From Bog-756 sp049517675 (GTDB lineage: Bacteria > Actinomycetota > Acidimicrobiia > Acidimicrobiales > RAAP-2): a stretch of 64,000 nt of DNA. Both the position numbers and the translations under genes were made by a program. Below the pieces are notes generated by a model. The model saw nothing but the letters and a program-made list of their open reading frames with translations, ran no database searches and had not been told where the DNA came from. The stretch is taken from assembly GCA_049517675.1 (NCBI GenBank), contig JBEKRV010000004.1:49846-113845 (forward strand), given 5' to 3'. Shown in pieces: positions 24,550 through 33,089 of the stretch. Numbering within the stretch: position 1 is the stretch's first letter; each line of letters opens with the position of its first letter.

Positions 24550-26106
24550 ATGGACGATGTCCGGTCGAAGTCGGCGCGAGCCTGGCGACGGCTGACAGCG
24601 GGGGCCGCCGCGGCCCTCGTGCTGGCCGGGTGTGGCGGCATCTCGGCCGCGCAGGGTACCGGCCCCACTTCCGCGCCGGGTCCGTGGGACTGGCCCACCT
24701 ACGGCCATGACGCCCAGCACACCTTCCACGGACGGACCACCCTCACGCCTGCGACCGCGCAGAAGCTCAAGGTGGCGTGGTTCTATCCCACCGCCGACGC
24801 GGTCACCGCCACTCCGACCGTCGTCGACGGCACCGTCTACGCCGGATCCTGGGACGACTACTTCTACGCCCTCGATCTCGAGACGGGCGCGCTCAGGTGG
24901 AAGGTGCGGCTCAGCGCACAGGATGCGGTGACCCCGTATCCGGGGGAGAACCCACGCGACGACTCGTCGGACGGCGGGCTCGTGACCTCCTCGGCATGGT
25001 ACGAACCAGGGGAGGGCGTCCGACCGCCCCTGGTGATCTTCGGCGCCGGCTACACGCTGTACGCGCTCGACGCGGCGACCGGGGCCGTGTTCTGGCGCCA
25101 CGACTACACGGGCGACCCCGGGCAACCGCCCGATCCCGAGAAGGACGGCACCAGGATCTTCTCCTCACCGGTCGTCGTGGGGAACGACGTGCTCTTCGCC
25201 ACCGACGCCGACGGCGAGAACGGGTATCGGGGCTACATCGCTGCCGCGAACCTCGAGACGGGGGACCCGGTGTGGGAGTTCCAGGACGACAACGGCCCTT
25301 CGGGCGCACCCGAGGACAACGGGTGCGGCAACGTCTGGTCGTCGGGCACCGTCCTCCCCGCGCTGGGGCTCGTCGTCTACGGCACCGCCGATTGCAACTT
25401 CAGGAACACCCAGGCGCTGACCGAGTCGGTCCTGGCACTCCACATCGCCACCGGAACGCTGGCATGGGCCTACCGGCCGGACCTCCCGTCGCTGGCGTGT
25501 GACTGGGACTTCGGGGCCACCGCCAACGCCGGGGTCACGGCACGGGGGGTGACCACGTTCCTCGGCGAGGCCAACAAGAACGGCTCCTACTACTCGCTGG
25601 ACCCGGCCACCGGGGCCTTGCGATGGACGACCAACGTCGTCTTCGGCGGCTTCGCCGGGGGGTTCATCGCCTCCACCGCCTACGACGGCACACGGGTGTA
25701 CGGATCGACCGCCCTGGGCGACTACGGGGACTTCGAGAAGGACACCCAGATCCTGTGCGATCCAGGCAACCCGAAGGACACGTCGCTGGAACAGCCGACG
25801 GTGCATGCCTTCGATGCCGCCTCCGGCGCGATCGCCTGGCAGGTCGAACAGCCCCCGTCGTTCGCTCCGACCACGGTGGCCGGCGGTATGACCTTCAACG
25901 GTCCGGCCCTCCTCGGCAACGTCCTGCAGGTGCGCAGCGCGGCCACCGGCGCACTGCTCGACACGGTCCCCGTACCCGGCCCGGTCTGGTCCGGCGTGGC
26001 CACCGTCGGCGACGCGCTCGTGACCGGGATCGGTTCGTCCTACGCGGCGCACCCCGCGGGCATCGCGGTGGTCACGCCCGGTGGGCGACGGCCCGTGGTG
26101 CCGTGA
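24550..26106 (+). CDS. PQQ-like beta-propeller lipoprotein
   Basis: 518 residues. The signal peptide LTAGAAAALVLAGC gives a lipobox with Cys near residue 25. WPTYGHDAQHTFHG opens a quinoprotein-type propeller with repeats such as TVYAGSWDDYFYALDLETGALRW, TLYALDAATGAVFW and TVHAFDAASGAIAW. These match PQQ-dependent dehydrogenases of the polyvinyl-alcohol dehydrogenase type, but the cofactor and catalytic residues were not confirmed, so it may be a binding protein. A GAGGAGGAG site precedes ATG 24550. It is the second gene of the lipoprotein pair. Confidence 0.78.
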   Translation: MDDVRSKSARAWRRLTAGAAAALVLAGCGGISAAQGTGPTSAPGPWDWPTYGHDAQHTFHGRTTLTPATAQKLKVAWFYPTADAVTATPTVVDGTVYAGSWDDYFYALDLETGALRWKVRLSAQDAVTPYPGENPRDDSSDGGLVTSSAWYEPGEGVRPPLVIFGAGYTLYALDAATGAVFWRHDYTGDPGQPPDPEKDGTRIFSSPVVVGNDVLFATDADGENGYRGYIAAANLETGDPVWEFQDDNGPSGAPEDNGCGNVWSSGTVLPALGLVVYGTADCNFRNTQALTESVLALHIATGTLAWAYRPDLPSLACDWDFGATANAGVTARGVTTFLGEANKNGSYYSLDPATGALRWTTNVVFGGFAGGFIASTAYDGTRVYGSTALGDYGDFEKDTQILCDPGNPKDTSLEQPTVHAFDAASGAIAWQVEQPPSFAPTTVAGGMTFNGPALLGNVLQVRSAATGALLDTVPVPGPVWSGVATVGDALVTGIGSSYAAHPAGIAVVTPGGRRPVVP

Positions 26107-26142
26107 CCCCGGGGCAGGGCGGTCGGTGGACACTGTCGGCCG

Positions 26143-26157
26143 GCCGGCTCAGCCGGC
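26143..26157 (+). terminator. Short GC hairpin after the lipoprotein pair
   Basis: GCCGGCT and AGCCGGC meet with one base between them, which in practice gives a 5-bp stem with a small loop. It begins 37 bp after the stop codon. Confidence 0.35.
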
Positions 26158-26346
26158 GTCCGTCCTCGCCGGAGCCACGGGCCGACCCTCGAGACGGACG
26201 GGGAGACCGAGGGTCCCGACACGGGACGCCTTCGCCTCGGTGAGGTTCCCGGCATGCAGGATCAGGCTGTCGTAGTCGCCAACCTCCGTGCCCCGACGCC
26301 ATCGGGACCGGTTCGGCACCCTTCCCCCGATGGCCCCCGGGAGCAT
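26149..26346 (-). CDS. Possible small protein (65 aa)
   Basis: An ATG-initiated frame giving MLPGAIGGRVPNRSRW and then DYDSLILHAGNLTEAKASRV. Of 65 codons, 55 end in G or C, high even for this genome, which suggests coding. No family, ribosome site or clear promoter was found. It lies 104 bp downstream of the arr stop on the same strand and could be a decayed gene end or chance. Confidence 0.3.
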   Translation of the reverse strand: MLPGAIGGRVPNRSRWRRGTEVGDYDSLILHAGNLTEAKASRVGTLGLPVRLEGRPVAPARTDAG

Positions 26347-26450
26347 GTCACATGCCTGAACGCGGAACGGCCCCACCATCGGGCCCTGACCACATCGCAC
26401 GATCGCCCACCCGGTTCCCCGGGCTCGGCGGGGTGGTCGCAGATCGGGTC

Positions 26451-26849
26451 CTACGAGCCGGGAAGGGGGTCGAGCCCCTCGATCCTGTCCTTCATGGCCT
26501 TCACCGTCTCGGGGGGATGGGGCTGCCAATCCGTGCGCTCGCCAGTCACCCGGAGGGGCTCCTTCGAGCGGTACGACTCCGTCGGGTTCACGCCGTCCTC
26601 GGTCAGATTGGGGTCGTCCAGGACGGGGCCGGTCGGTTCGACGGTGTAGATCCTGCCGGGACCTTCGCCGACCGCCAGTGCTGCTCCCCAGACAGCTGCG
26701 TCCAGGCTCCTGGTCAGATAGACGAAGCCGGCCTTCTTCCTCGAGCCGAAGTTCGAGCGATAGCCGGCCACGACGAGATCCCCCGGCCCCAGGTCGGCTC
26801 GGGTGCCGTGGAGGAATTGTCGGGGATCCGGCCCGTCGGAGGCTGCCAC
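26451..26849 (-). CDS. arr: NAD+-rifampin ADP-ribosyltransferase
   Basis: A 132-residue protein matching Arr, which inactivates rifamycins by ADP-ribosylating the C23 hydroxyl. FLHGTRADLGPGDLVVAG carries the NAD-binding His and GFVYLTRSLDAAVWGAALA the conserved Tyr and Asp region. GEGPGRIYTVEPTGPVLDDPN, TESYRSKEPL and TDWQPHPPE complete the family. The length is close to the usual 140. GTG 26849 was chosen because GAGGAT lies at a good distance upstream; the frame extends 23 codons further but without conservation. No mobile element surrounds it, so it is probably an intrinsic resistance gene. Confidence 0.88.
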   Translation of the reverse strand: MAASDGPDPRQFLHGTRADLGPGDLVVAGYRSNFGSRKKAGFVYLTRSLDAAVWGAALAVGEGPGRIYTVEPTGPVLDDPNLTEDGVNPTESYRSKEPLRVTGERTDWQPHPPETVKAMKDRIEGLDPLPGS

Positions 26850-26972
26850 CGGCTCATCCTCGCATCGCAGGCCGCTGCCTTCCAACCCACCGACGACCTT
26901 CGATGGGCAGCGACCCACCGGCGGGAGGGAGGCACGGTGTGCAGCCCGGAACGCAGGCCGACCTGGCCAGGA

Positions 26973-27461
26973 CTAGGCCGCGACGAACTCGCCCTCACTC
27001 GTCGAAGGGTCGGGACGAACGGTGCCGACCTCCGCCGAGGCATCCCAGAAGGCAACTGCGGCCAGCAGGAAGCCGAAGAACTCGAACCCGTAGGTCATTG
27101 CCGCCACGATCGTGGAGCGACCGTCGTACGGCTGTGTGATCGCGTGGCTCGCCCACAGGTATCCGATCGCGGCGAGACCCACGGCCAGGAGCAGGTTGCC
27201 GACAGCGAAGCGTCTCAGCACCGGGACGAGACCGGCAAGGTGAGGGGAGCTCTCCATCCACCGGAACCACGACCACGAGGCCACTGCGAGCACCGCATAC
27301 CCGAGGACGCTTCCGACGCCGAAGATGAGGTTGGCACGATCCTGTCCCTCCAAGGGCGACCATTCAGCCCAGACGAGAGCGAGGTAACCGATCCATCCGA
27401 GTGCAACGCTCAGGAATCCGAGCATCACGATCAACCGCTGCCGCCTGAGTGAGTACGCCAT
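26973..27461 (-). CDS. Hypothetical four-helix membrane protein
   Basis: 162 residues with four hydrophobic segments: LIVMLGFLSVALGWIGYLALVW, IFGVGSVLGYAVLAVASW, AVGNLLLAVGLAAIGYLWA and GFEFFGFLLAAVAFWDA. Trp/Tyr residues cap the helices and loops are short. No family was recognised. ATG 27461 has TACGCT exactly 6 nt upstream (27468-27473, minus strand), so the message is probably leaderless and the gene monocistronic. Confidence 0.65.
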   Translation of the reverse strand: MAYSLRRQRLIVMLGFLSVALGWIGYLALVWAEWSPLEGQDRANLIFGVGSVLGYAVLAVASWSWFRWMESSPHLAGLVPVLRRFAVGNLLLAVGLAAIGYLWASHAITQPYDGRSTIVAAMTYGFEFFGFLLAAVAFWDASAEVGTVRPDPSTSEGEFVAA

Positions 27462-27467
27462 GGCCGG

Positions 27468-27473
27468 AGCGTA
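27468..27473 (-). promoter_or_regulatory. Leaderless -10 of the four-helix membrane protein
   Basis: TACGCT on the minus strand, 6 nt before ATG 27461, with no ribosome site. Confidence 0.5.
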
Positions 27474-27529
27474 AGCGATCCGCGTGATCGGTGGGCTTCC
27501 CGAGCCGCTCGTTCGGTGGCGCACGTCGG

Positions 27530-28372
27530 TCACCAGGCGGACGACAGTTCCTCCGCAGTCGCCGTCTCCCACGGGTAGGAGATGCGGACGATACAGCCGG
27601 TCGCCCCGGCCGCCCGCACATCATGGACCTCCCCACCCGTCGCACCGGGTCCCTCCGGACCGACGCCGACGATCCCGAAGACCTCGACCGGTGCACCCGG
27701 GGCCGACCCTCCGCCGCCGTGGTCGGCGGCGACCCGGACCGCGTCACGGACACCGTCGGCCCCGCCGTCGGCAACCACCGCGTCGGCCCACCGGACGCCC
27801 ACCTCGAGCAGGCCAGCCCGTCCCGGTCCACTCCCGTGCACGAAGACGACGATCGGAACACCACCGGGCTGCACCGGACGCGGCCGGTTGAGGGCCCCGT
27901 CGATGGTGTAGATCCTGCCGGAATAGGTCGGCAGGTCGTCCCGGAGGACGGCCCGACACACCGTCATCGCCTCGTACAGGCGCTCGGGGTCGGCCTCGTC
28001 GGCACAGTCACCGTCGAGCGAGAGGACGGCACGGCCGTGGGAGATCACGTCCACCCCGGTGACGATCTTGGACAGGATCGACGGAGGCCGTCGTTCCACC
28101 CCGTCGGCCACCGCGCCGAGGTGGATCCGTCCGGTCGTGACTGCCAGCGCGCCGAGGAGCGAGTACGCCTCGTAGGGGACACCGGCCGGTCGGACGTCCA
28201 CCGACTCCGTCACCCAGATCGATCCGAAGCCGGCTCGCTCCGCCGCTCCGGCCGCGGCACTCGCACGGTCGAGGATCCCGGCACCCTGTCCCGTTGCATC
28301 GCCCCCGTCGGGGGCAGCCAGCCACAGACCGAGCCCACCGAACCGTGCGTCCTCGCGATCGTGCCCGACCAT
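27530..28372 (-). CDS. LLM-class F420-dependent oxidoreductase-like protein
   Basis: 280 residues with the luciferase-like layout. ASAAAGAAERAGFGSIWVTESVD is the first helix-strand, then LLGALAVTTGRIHLGAVADGVERRPPSILSKIVTGVDVIS, as in LLM family proteins. LYEAMTVCRAVLRDD and GVPIVVFVHGSGPGRAGLLEVGVRWADAVVADGG follow. It lacks parts of the longer C-terminal region, so it is on the short side. It is distinct from the copy at 1228-2226. Start ATG 28372 is supported by TACCCT 7 nt upstream. The substrate is unknown. Confidence 0.75.
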   Translation of the reverse strand: MVGHDREDARFGGLGLWLAAPDGGDATGQGAGILDRASAAAGAAERAGFGSIWVTESVDVRPAGVPYEAYSLLGALAVTTGRIHLGAVADGVERRPPSILSKIVTGVDVISHGRAVLSLDGDCADEADPERLYEAMTVCRAVLRDDLPTYSGRIYTIDGALNRPRPVQPGGVPIVVFVHGSGPGRAGLLEVGVRWADAVVADGGADGVRDAVRVAADHGGGGSAPGAPVEVFGIVGVGPEGPGATGGEVHDVRAAGATGCIVRISYPWETATAEELSSAW

Positions 28373-28379
28373 GGACCGA

Positions 28380-28385
28380 AGGGTA
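28380..28385 (-). promoter_or_regulatory. Leaderless -10 of the second LLM gene
   Basis: TACCCT on the minus strand, 7 nt before ATG 28372, in a short AT-richer divergent region. Confidence 0.5.
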
Positions 28386-28408
28386 GCGTTTTACCACCGA
28401 GGGAAGCT

Positions 28409-28421
28409 AAAGTACTACTTT
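28409..28421. promoter_or_regulatory. Perfect AAAGTA-C-TACTTT palindrome in a divergent promoter region
   Basis: AAAGTA and TACTTT flank one C, within the only AT-rich patch between the divergent LLM and pilin-like genes. It contains TAAAGT on the + strand, a possible -10, so a bound regulator would block it. The regulator is unknown. Confidence 0.45.
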
Positions 28422-28491
28422 GAGTGGTCAGAGTATCACTTCCCGTCGACCAGCGACTGGCGCCGTCCGGTTCCTCCGTCAGGAGCGGCTC

Positions 28492-29049
28492 ATGGAACAC
28501 CATCAGGTATGCCGGAAGTCCACGGACGACCGGGGACTCTCCATGGTGGTGATGGCCGCCAGCTTGTTGGTCACCGCCGTACTCGTGCTCTTCGCGATCA
28601 AGGCCACCGGGACGACCGGCTCCTCGGGTGCGGGGCCACCGTCTGACACCCCGTCCGGAGCCGTGTCGACGGCCGATGCCACCGAGGCGCAACAGAATCT
28701 CGCCACCGGTCTCACGTCGGCCGAGCAGTCCGGCGCGAGCGGCCAGGCTGTCGACCCGGCGACCCTGCAGGAATCGAATCCCTCGATCGACTTCACCTCG
28801 GGTCCGTCGACAGGTCCGGGCGCGGTGAGCGTCGCCTCGACGACGGCTGGGTCCGCGGTGGCGCTGACCGCCCGGGCCGCCGACGGCACCTGCTGGGTGG
28901 TCTGGTGGTCGCCGACCGGGGGGACCTGGTACGGCGCACAGACCGGGCAGTCGTCGTGCACCGCACCGTCCCCGTCCACCATCCCGGCGGCCGGTCCGGT
29001 CTCCAGCTCCTCCATCGGCTGGCAGCAGGGGTCCTACCCGTCGCCCTGA
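28492..29049 (+). CDS. Pilin-like secreted protein with class III-type leader
   Basis: 185 residues. The N-terminus reads CRKSTDDRGLSMVVMAASLLVTAVLVLFAIKATG, a short charged leader, Gly, then a 20-residue hydrophobic helix, as in type IV pilins and pseudopilins. The rest is Ser/Thr/Gly-rich with a small domain DGTCWVVWWSPTGGTWYG and CTAPSP that may hold a disulfide. The conserved Glu at position +5 of classical pilins is not present. AGGAG at 28481 supports ATG 28492. No pilus assembly genes are nearby. It could simply be a membrane-anchored exported protein. Confidence 0.55.
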   Translation: MEHHQVCRKSTDDRGLSMVVMAASLLVTAVLVLFAIKATGTTGSSGAGPPSDTPSGAVSTADATEAQQNLATGLTSAEQSGASGQAVDPATLQESNPSIDFTSGPSTGPGAVSVASTTAGSAVALTARAADGTCWVVWWSPTGGTWYGAQTGQSSCTAPSPSTIPAAGPVSSSSIGWQQGSYPSP

Positions 29050-29052
29050 TCG

Positions 29053-30180
29053 TCACGACCGGGACCACCACCCCGCGCCGGCGGTGAGCTGTCCCCGCCC
29101 GACCAGTTCCTCGCCGGCCGCCGTCACCGCGGACAGGGACAGGCCCGTCCGCAGGAGCACCGTCTCCACCGGGGTCGGCGTGTCGTCGACGGCCTCCCAC
29201 ACCGAGCGTTCCACCCGGTCGACCGGCGCCGGGCTCCCCCTGCCCGTGGCGCGACGGCCCGCACCGGTGTCGAGCGGGGCGGCCATGCCGCGGCCCTGAC
29301 GGGCGAGGGCGACGGCGGCCAGGACGTCGTCGGCGTCGCGGACGGGCGTGCAACCGTCGACGAGCAGTCCGTTGGTACCGGAGGACGCCCGGCTGTACAC
29401 CGACCCCGGGACGGCGCACACCGGGATCGACCGTCGGGCAGCAGCCTCCGCGGTGACGAGCGATCCGCCGGCCCGATGGCTCTCGACCACGACGACCACG
29501 TCGGACAGGGCGGCGATGATCCGGTTGCGGGCCGGGAAGACCCTCGGCCTCGGCTCGGTGCCGAGCGCCGCCTCGGACAGCACGGCCCCTGCGGAGGCGA
29601 CCCGCTGCCAGAGGGCGATGTTCTCCTTCGGGTACGGCCGATCGAGGCCCGTCCCGACGACGGCCACCGGAGGGGCGGCCCCGTCGCCCGCGGCGAGCGC
29701 CCCGGCATGGGCGGCGGCGTCGATCCCACGGGCCAGGCCGGAGACGACGACCACGCCGGCGGCGGCCAGGTCCCTCCCGAGGGCCGAGGCCACCTTGGCT
29801 CCGTACGGGGTCGCGGCGCGGGTCCCGACGACGGCCACGGCCGGTCGTGCCTCGAGCACGGACGGGGCGCCGGAGGCGCAGAGGACGGCCGGGGCGCCCG
29901 GGTCCCCGACGAGCGCCGCCGGATATCCGGGCCGGTCAGGGAGGAGGATCTCCACCCCGGCCTCGACATACCGGTGCCCCACGGCCCACGGATCGACGGC
30001 ACGGGCCGCACCGGCGAACCGGCGCGTCCGGTCCCCGGGGTGGGTGCCGGCCCGAACCGCGTTCCATGCCATCCTCGGGCCGAGGCCGTCGAGGAGACGG
30101 GCCAGACGCACCGGGGTCATGCCGGGCAGTCCCAACAGGGCGGCGGCGAAGTCGGCATCGGTGACGCCCTGCCCACTCAC
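29053..30180 (-). CDS. dprA: DNA-processing protein DprA
   Basis: A 375-residue protein that loads RecA on incoming single-stranded DNA during transformation. The extended Rossmann fold shows VAVVGTRAATPYGAKVA, VVSGLARGIDAAAHAGAL, RNRIIAALSDVVVVVES and GSLVTAEAAARR. The C-terminal winged helix (SVWEAVDDTPTPVETVLLRTG) is the DprA-specific DML1-like domain. GTG 30180 overlaps the comM stop by four bases, so the two competence-type genes are co-translated. It converges with the pilin-like gene with a 3-bp gap. Confidence 0.93.
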   Translation of the reverse strand: MSGQGVTDADFAAALLGLPGMTPVRLARLLDGLGPRMAWNAVRAGTHPGDRTRRFAGAARAVDPWAVGHRYVEAGVEILLPDRPGYPAALVGDPGAPAVLCASGAPSVLEARPAVAVVGTRAATPYGAKVASALGRDLAAAGVVVVSGLARGIDAAAHAGALAAGDGAAPPVAVVGTGLDRPYPKENIALWQRVASAGAVLSEAALGTEPRPRVFPARNRIIAALSDVVVVVESHRAGGSLVTAEAAARRSIPVCAVPGSVYSRASSGTNGLLVDGCTPVRDADDVLAAVALARQGRGMAAPLDTGAGRRATGRGSPAPVDRVERSVWEAVDDTPTPVETVLLRTGLSLSAVTAAGEELVGRGQLTAGAGWWSRS

Positions 30181-31727
30181 CGGACCTCCTCACCGAGGAC
30201 GAGGGAGCGACTGCCCCGAAGGAAGAGCGCCTCGGTCAGATGCGGCACGGCCACGGTCGCCCCCGCTCCTTCGAGGTCGGCCACCGTACGGGCCAGCCGG
30301 CGGACACGGTGCAGCCCCCGGGCGCTCAGCCGGCCGGTGCGCAGGTGACGCTCGAGCAACTCCTTCGCGTCCTCGTCGAGCGGTGCCGACTCGTCGAGGC
30401 CCGGGCCGGGCAGCTCCGCGTTGAACCGCACCCCACGCTCCTCGGCCCTGAGACGGGCCGTCACCACCCGGGCGGCCACCGCCGCCGTTGCCTCACCCGG
30501 TGCGGGCGAGACGAGGTCGCGGACCACCGGGCGATCGATGCGGATGGCGATGTCGAATCGGTCGAGGAGCGGCCCGGACAGGCGGCGGGCGTACCGGGAT
30601 CGCGACGCGGGCGAGCACCGGCAACCGCCGGGGATCCCGCCCTCGCCGCACGGGCATGGATTCATGGCCGCGACCAGGAGGAACCTCGCCGGATAGGTGA
30701 TCGAACCCCGGGCCCGGCTCACCCGCACGACCCCCTCCTCGATCGGCTGGCGCAGCGCATCGAGGACGTCCGTCGGGAACTCCCCCAGCTCGTCGAGGAA
30801 CAGGGTCCCTCCGTGAGCGAGGCCGATCTCCCCCGGCCGCATGGCCGCGCTCCCCCCTCCGATGAGGGCCACCGAGGACACTCCGTGGTGGGGGGCACGG
30901 AACGGGGGACGGGTCACCAACCGGTCGACCGTCGCCGATCCGCCGGCGGCGGAGTGGATCCGGGTGACCGTACGCGACGTGTCCGGGTCGAGATCGGGCA
31001 GCAGCCCGGCCAACCGGGTGGCGAGGAGGGTCTTGCCGGCACCGGGCGGGCCGACCATCAACAGGTGGTGTCCGCCGGCGGCCGCGACCTCGAGCGCCCG
31101 CCGCGCGACCGGCTGTCCGAGGACGTCGCGGAGGTCCGCCCCCGCCAGTTCGTCGCATCCCGACGATCGGTCCCACTCCGGCCCGTCCGGTGCGGGCGGA
31201 TCGGTCGCAGGGGGCTCGCACCAGGGGCGCCTGCCGGTACAGCGGGCCACCAGTTCGGCCAGGGCGGGAGCCGAGACGCAGTCGCCACCGGCCAGCCGGG
31301 CCTCGCGCAGATTGGCGTCGGCGACCACCACGCGTCGGGTCGCCAGCGCACCGGCGAGCACCATGGTGCCCGGGACCCCTCGGAGCGAGCCGTCGAGGCC
31401 GAGCTCTCCCACGAAGGCGTGGCCGGCCACCGTCTCGGGGGCGAGCACACCCGATGCCACCAGGATGCCCACCGCGATGGGCAGGTCGAGCCCGGATCCG
31501 GCCTTCTTCATGCCCGACGGCGCAAGGTTGACCGTGACCCGTCGTCGGGGCCAGGCGAGGCCGCTCGAGACCAGGGCGGCCCGCACCCGGTCGCGCGCCT
31601 CGCGGACGGCGGCGTCGGGAAGGCCGACGATGGTGAGTCCGGGGAGCCCGTTGGACACGTGGACCTCGACGGACACGGGACGTCCCTCGACTCCGAGGAG
31701 GACGGCGGAGGGGATGCTGGCGATCAC
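30177..31727 (-). CDS. comM: YifB/ComM family Mg-chelatase-like AAA+ ATPase
   Basis: A 516-residue protein whose relatives act as branch-migration helicases in natural transformation. The N-terminal Lon-like domain (VEVHVSNGLPGLTIVGLPDAAV, VGELGLDGSLRGVPG) is followed by an AAA+ domain with Walker A GPPGAGKT and the Walker B segment GTLFLDELGEF. A Cys-rich loop AMNPCPCGEG is typical of YifB. The C-terminal helical lid ends at RGSRSLVLGEEVR. GTG 31727 has GGGAGG upstream and gives the normal N-terminus; the frame extends 13 codons further without conservation. Confidence 0.92.
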   Translation of the reverse strand: MIASIPSAVLLGVEGRPVSVEVHVSNGLPGLTIVGLPDAAVREARDRVRAALVSSGLAWPRRRVTVNLAPSGMKKAGSGLDLPIAVGILVASGVLAPETVAGHAFVGELGLDGSLRGVPGTMVLAGALATRRVVVADANLREARLAGGDCVSAPALAELVARCTGRRPWCEPPATDPPAPDGPEWDRSSGCDELAGADLRDVLGQPVARRALEVAAAGGHHLLMVGPPGAGKTLLATRLAGLLPDLDPDTSRTVTRIHSAAGGSATVDRLVTRPPFRAPHHGVSSVALIGGGSAAMRPGEIGLAHGGTLFLDELGEFPTDVLDALRQPIEEGVVRVSRARGSITYPARFLLVAAMNPCPCGEGGIPGGCRCSPASRSRYARRLSGPLLDRFDIAIRIDRPVVRDLVSPAPGEATAAVAARVVTARLRAEERGVRFNAELPGPGLDESAPLDEDAKELLERHLRTGRLSARGLHRVRRLARTVADLEGAGATVAVPHLTEALFLRGSRSLVLGEEVR

Positions 31728-31871
31728 GGTGCCTCCCAGGGCACGGGAAGGGGCTCGGGAGGGCACCTCGAGACCGGTCGGTCCGAGGCTCGGTGGTCGG
31801 TGCGAACGGCCCTCGAGGCACCGTCAGCACCTTACGGAGCGGGTGTCACACCACCGGCTGACGCCCCCGGG

Positions 31872-32666
31872 TCACCGCCCCTCGAAGGTCGGCGGTCGCT
31901 TCTCCGCGAACGCAGCGAGCGCCTCCCTCGTGTCCCGGGTGGCGAAGTTGACAGCCTGGGACCGTGCCTCGTCCTCGACCGCCTGATCCATCGAGACGGC
32001 CATCGAATTGTTGAGCATGCTCTTGGTCAGCGAGAGTGCGATCGGCGGGCCCCCGGCCAGGCGGCGCGCCCACCCGTCGACGAAGGCGTCGAGCTCGGCG
32101 TCGGGCACCACCCGGTTCACCAGACCGAACTCGGACGCCTCGCCGGCGCTCAGGATGTCGGCGAAGTAGGCCAGCTCCTTGGCCCGGTGCAGTCCGATCA
32201 TCCGGGGCAACAACCATGACGCCCCGCAGTCGACCGCGAGCCCCCGCTTGGCGAAGATCTGGGAGAACCGGGCCGACTCGGAGGCCACGACCAGGTCGCA
32301 CCCGATGGCGAGCGACATCCCCGCTCCTGCGGCCACGCCGCCCACTTTTGCGATGGTCGGCTTGGCCAGCCGGTGCAGCCGGAGGATCACGTCGCCGACG
32401 GCCCGCATCTGGCTGAGGTAGGGGTCACCGGGCCGGCCGGCCACGACCGAGGAGTCCGAGAGGTCGGCACCCGAGCAGAACGCATCACCGGTGCCGGTCA
32501 GGACCAGCACCCGGTCGTCCCGATCCGACGCCACCTCGTCGAACACGGTGAGCAGCTCCCCGAACATCGTCCCGTTGGCGGCGTTCTTGCGCTCGGGGCG
32601 GTTCATCGTGACGGTCACGACGCCGGCGGCCCGCTCGACGATCAGGGTCTGCAACGCTTCGGTCAT
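31872..32666 (-). CDS. Enoyl-CoA hydratase/isomerase family protein
   Basis: A 264-residue crotonase-fold protein. DAFCSGADLSD and KVGGVAAGAGMSLAIGCDLVVAS form the oxyanion hole. FSQIFAKRGLAVDCGASWLLPRMIG replaces the usual second catalytic Glu with Asp, as in PaaG-like isomerases. It is expected to hydrate or isomerise an unsaturated acyl-CoA; the substrate is unknown. It is inserted between comM and yraN on the same strand but has its own start signal: TAGGCT exactly 6 nt before ATG 32666. Confidence 0.88.
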   Translation of the reverse strand: MTEALQTLIVERAAGVVTVTMNRPERKNAANGTMFGELLTVFDEVASDRDDRVLVLTGTGDAFCSGADLSDSSVVAGRPGDPYLSQMRAVGDVILRLHRLAKPTIAKVGGVAAGAGMSLAIGCDLVVASESARFSQIFAKRGLAVDCGASWLLPRMIGLHRAKELAYFADILSAGEASEFGLVNRVVPDAELDAFVDGWARRLAGGPPIALSLTKSMLNNSMAVSMDQAVEDEARSQAVNFATRDTREALAAFAEKRPPTFEGR

Positions 32667-32672
32667 CCGGCG

Positions 32673-32678
32673 AGCCTA
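32673..32678 (-). promoter_or_regulatory. Leaderless -10 of the enoyl-CoA hydratase gene
   Basis: TAGGCT on the minus strand, 6 nt before ATG 32666, immediately after the yraN stop. Confidence 0.5.
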
Positions 32679-32701
32679 GGAGAATCGGCCCGGCCCGATC
32701 G

Positions 32702-33079
32702 TCAGAAGGCGTCCTCGACCACGTCGACCACGCCACCGGTGATGCACACCACGTCGAAGCGCAGGTCGACCAGAGCGCGACCCGACGCCGGCGTGAGTTC
32801 GGCCAGCCACCGGGAGGCCAGGCGGCGGACGCGTCGCTGCTTGGCCGGGAGGACCGACTCGGCTCCCGTGCCGAAGGCGTCGGACGATCGGGTCTTCACC
32901 TCGCAGAAGGCGACGGTGCGCCCCTTGCGGACGATGAGGTCGACCTCGCCCTCACGCCGGCGCCAATTGCGCTCCAGCACCTCGTAGCCGTTGTCCTCGT
33001 ACCAGGCGGCGGCGGTGTCCTCGCCGGCCCTTCCGAGCGCCCGCCGGCGGTCCGAACCGGACGGCTGACCCGCGGTCAC
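32702..33079 (-). CDS. yraN: YraN family (UPF0102) nuclease-fold protein
   Basis: 125 residues. LGRAGEDTAAAWYEDNGYEVLERNWR and GEVDLIVRKGRTVAFCEVKTRSSDAFG are the YraN signature, with the D-x(n)-E-V-K arrangement of restriction-endonuclease-like folds. KQRRVRRLASRWLA is the following conserved helix. It is a small conserved protein of uncertain role, regularly found downstream of rplS and near dprA/comM in actinobacteria, as here. Confidence 0.9.
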   Translation of the reverse strand: MTAGQPSGSDRRRALGRAGEDTAAAWYEDNGYEVLERNWRRREGEVDLIVRKGRTVAFCEVKTRSSDAFGTGAESVLPAKQRRVRRLASRWLAELTPASGRALVDLRFDVVCITGGVVDVVEDAF

Positions 33080-33089
33080 CGGTTCCGGC

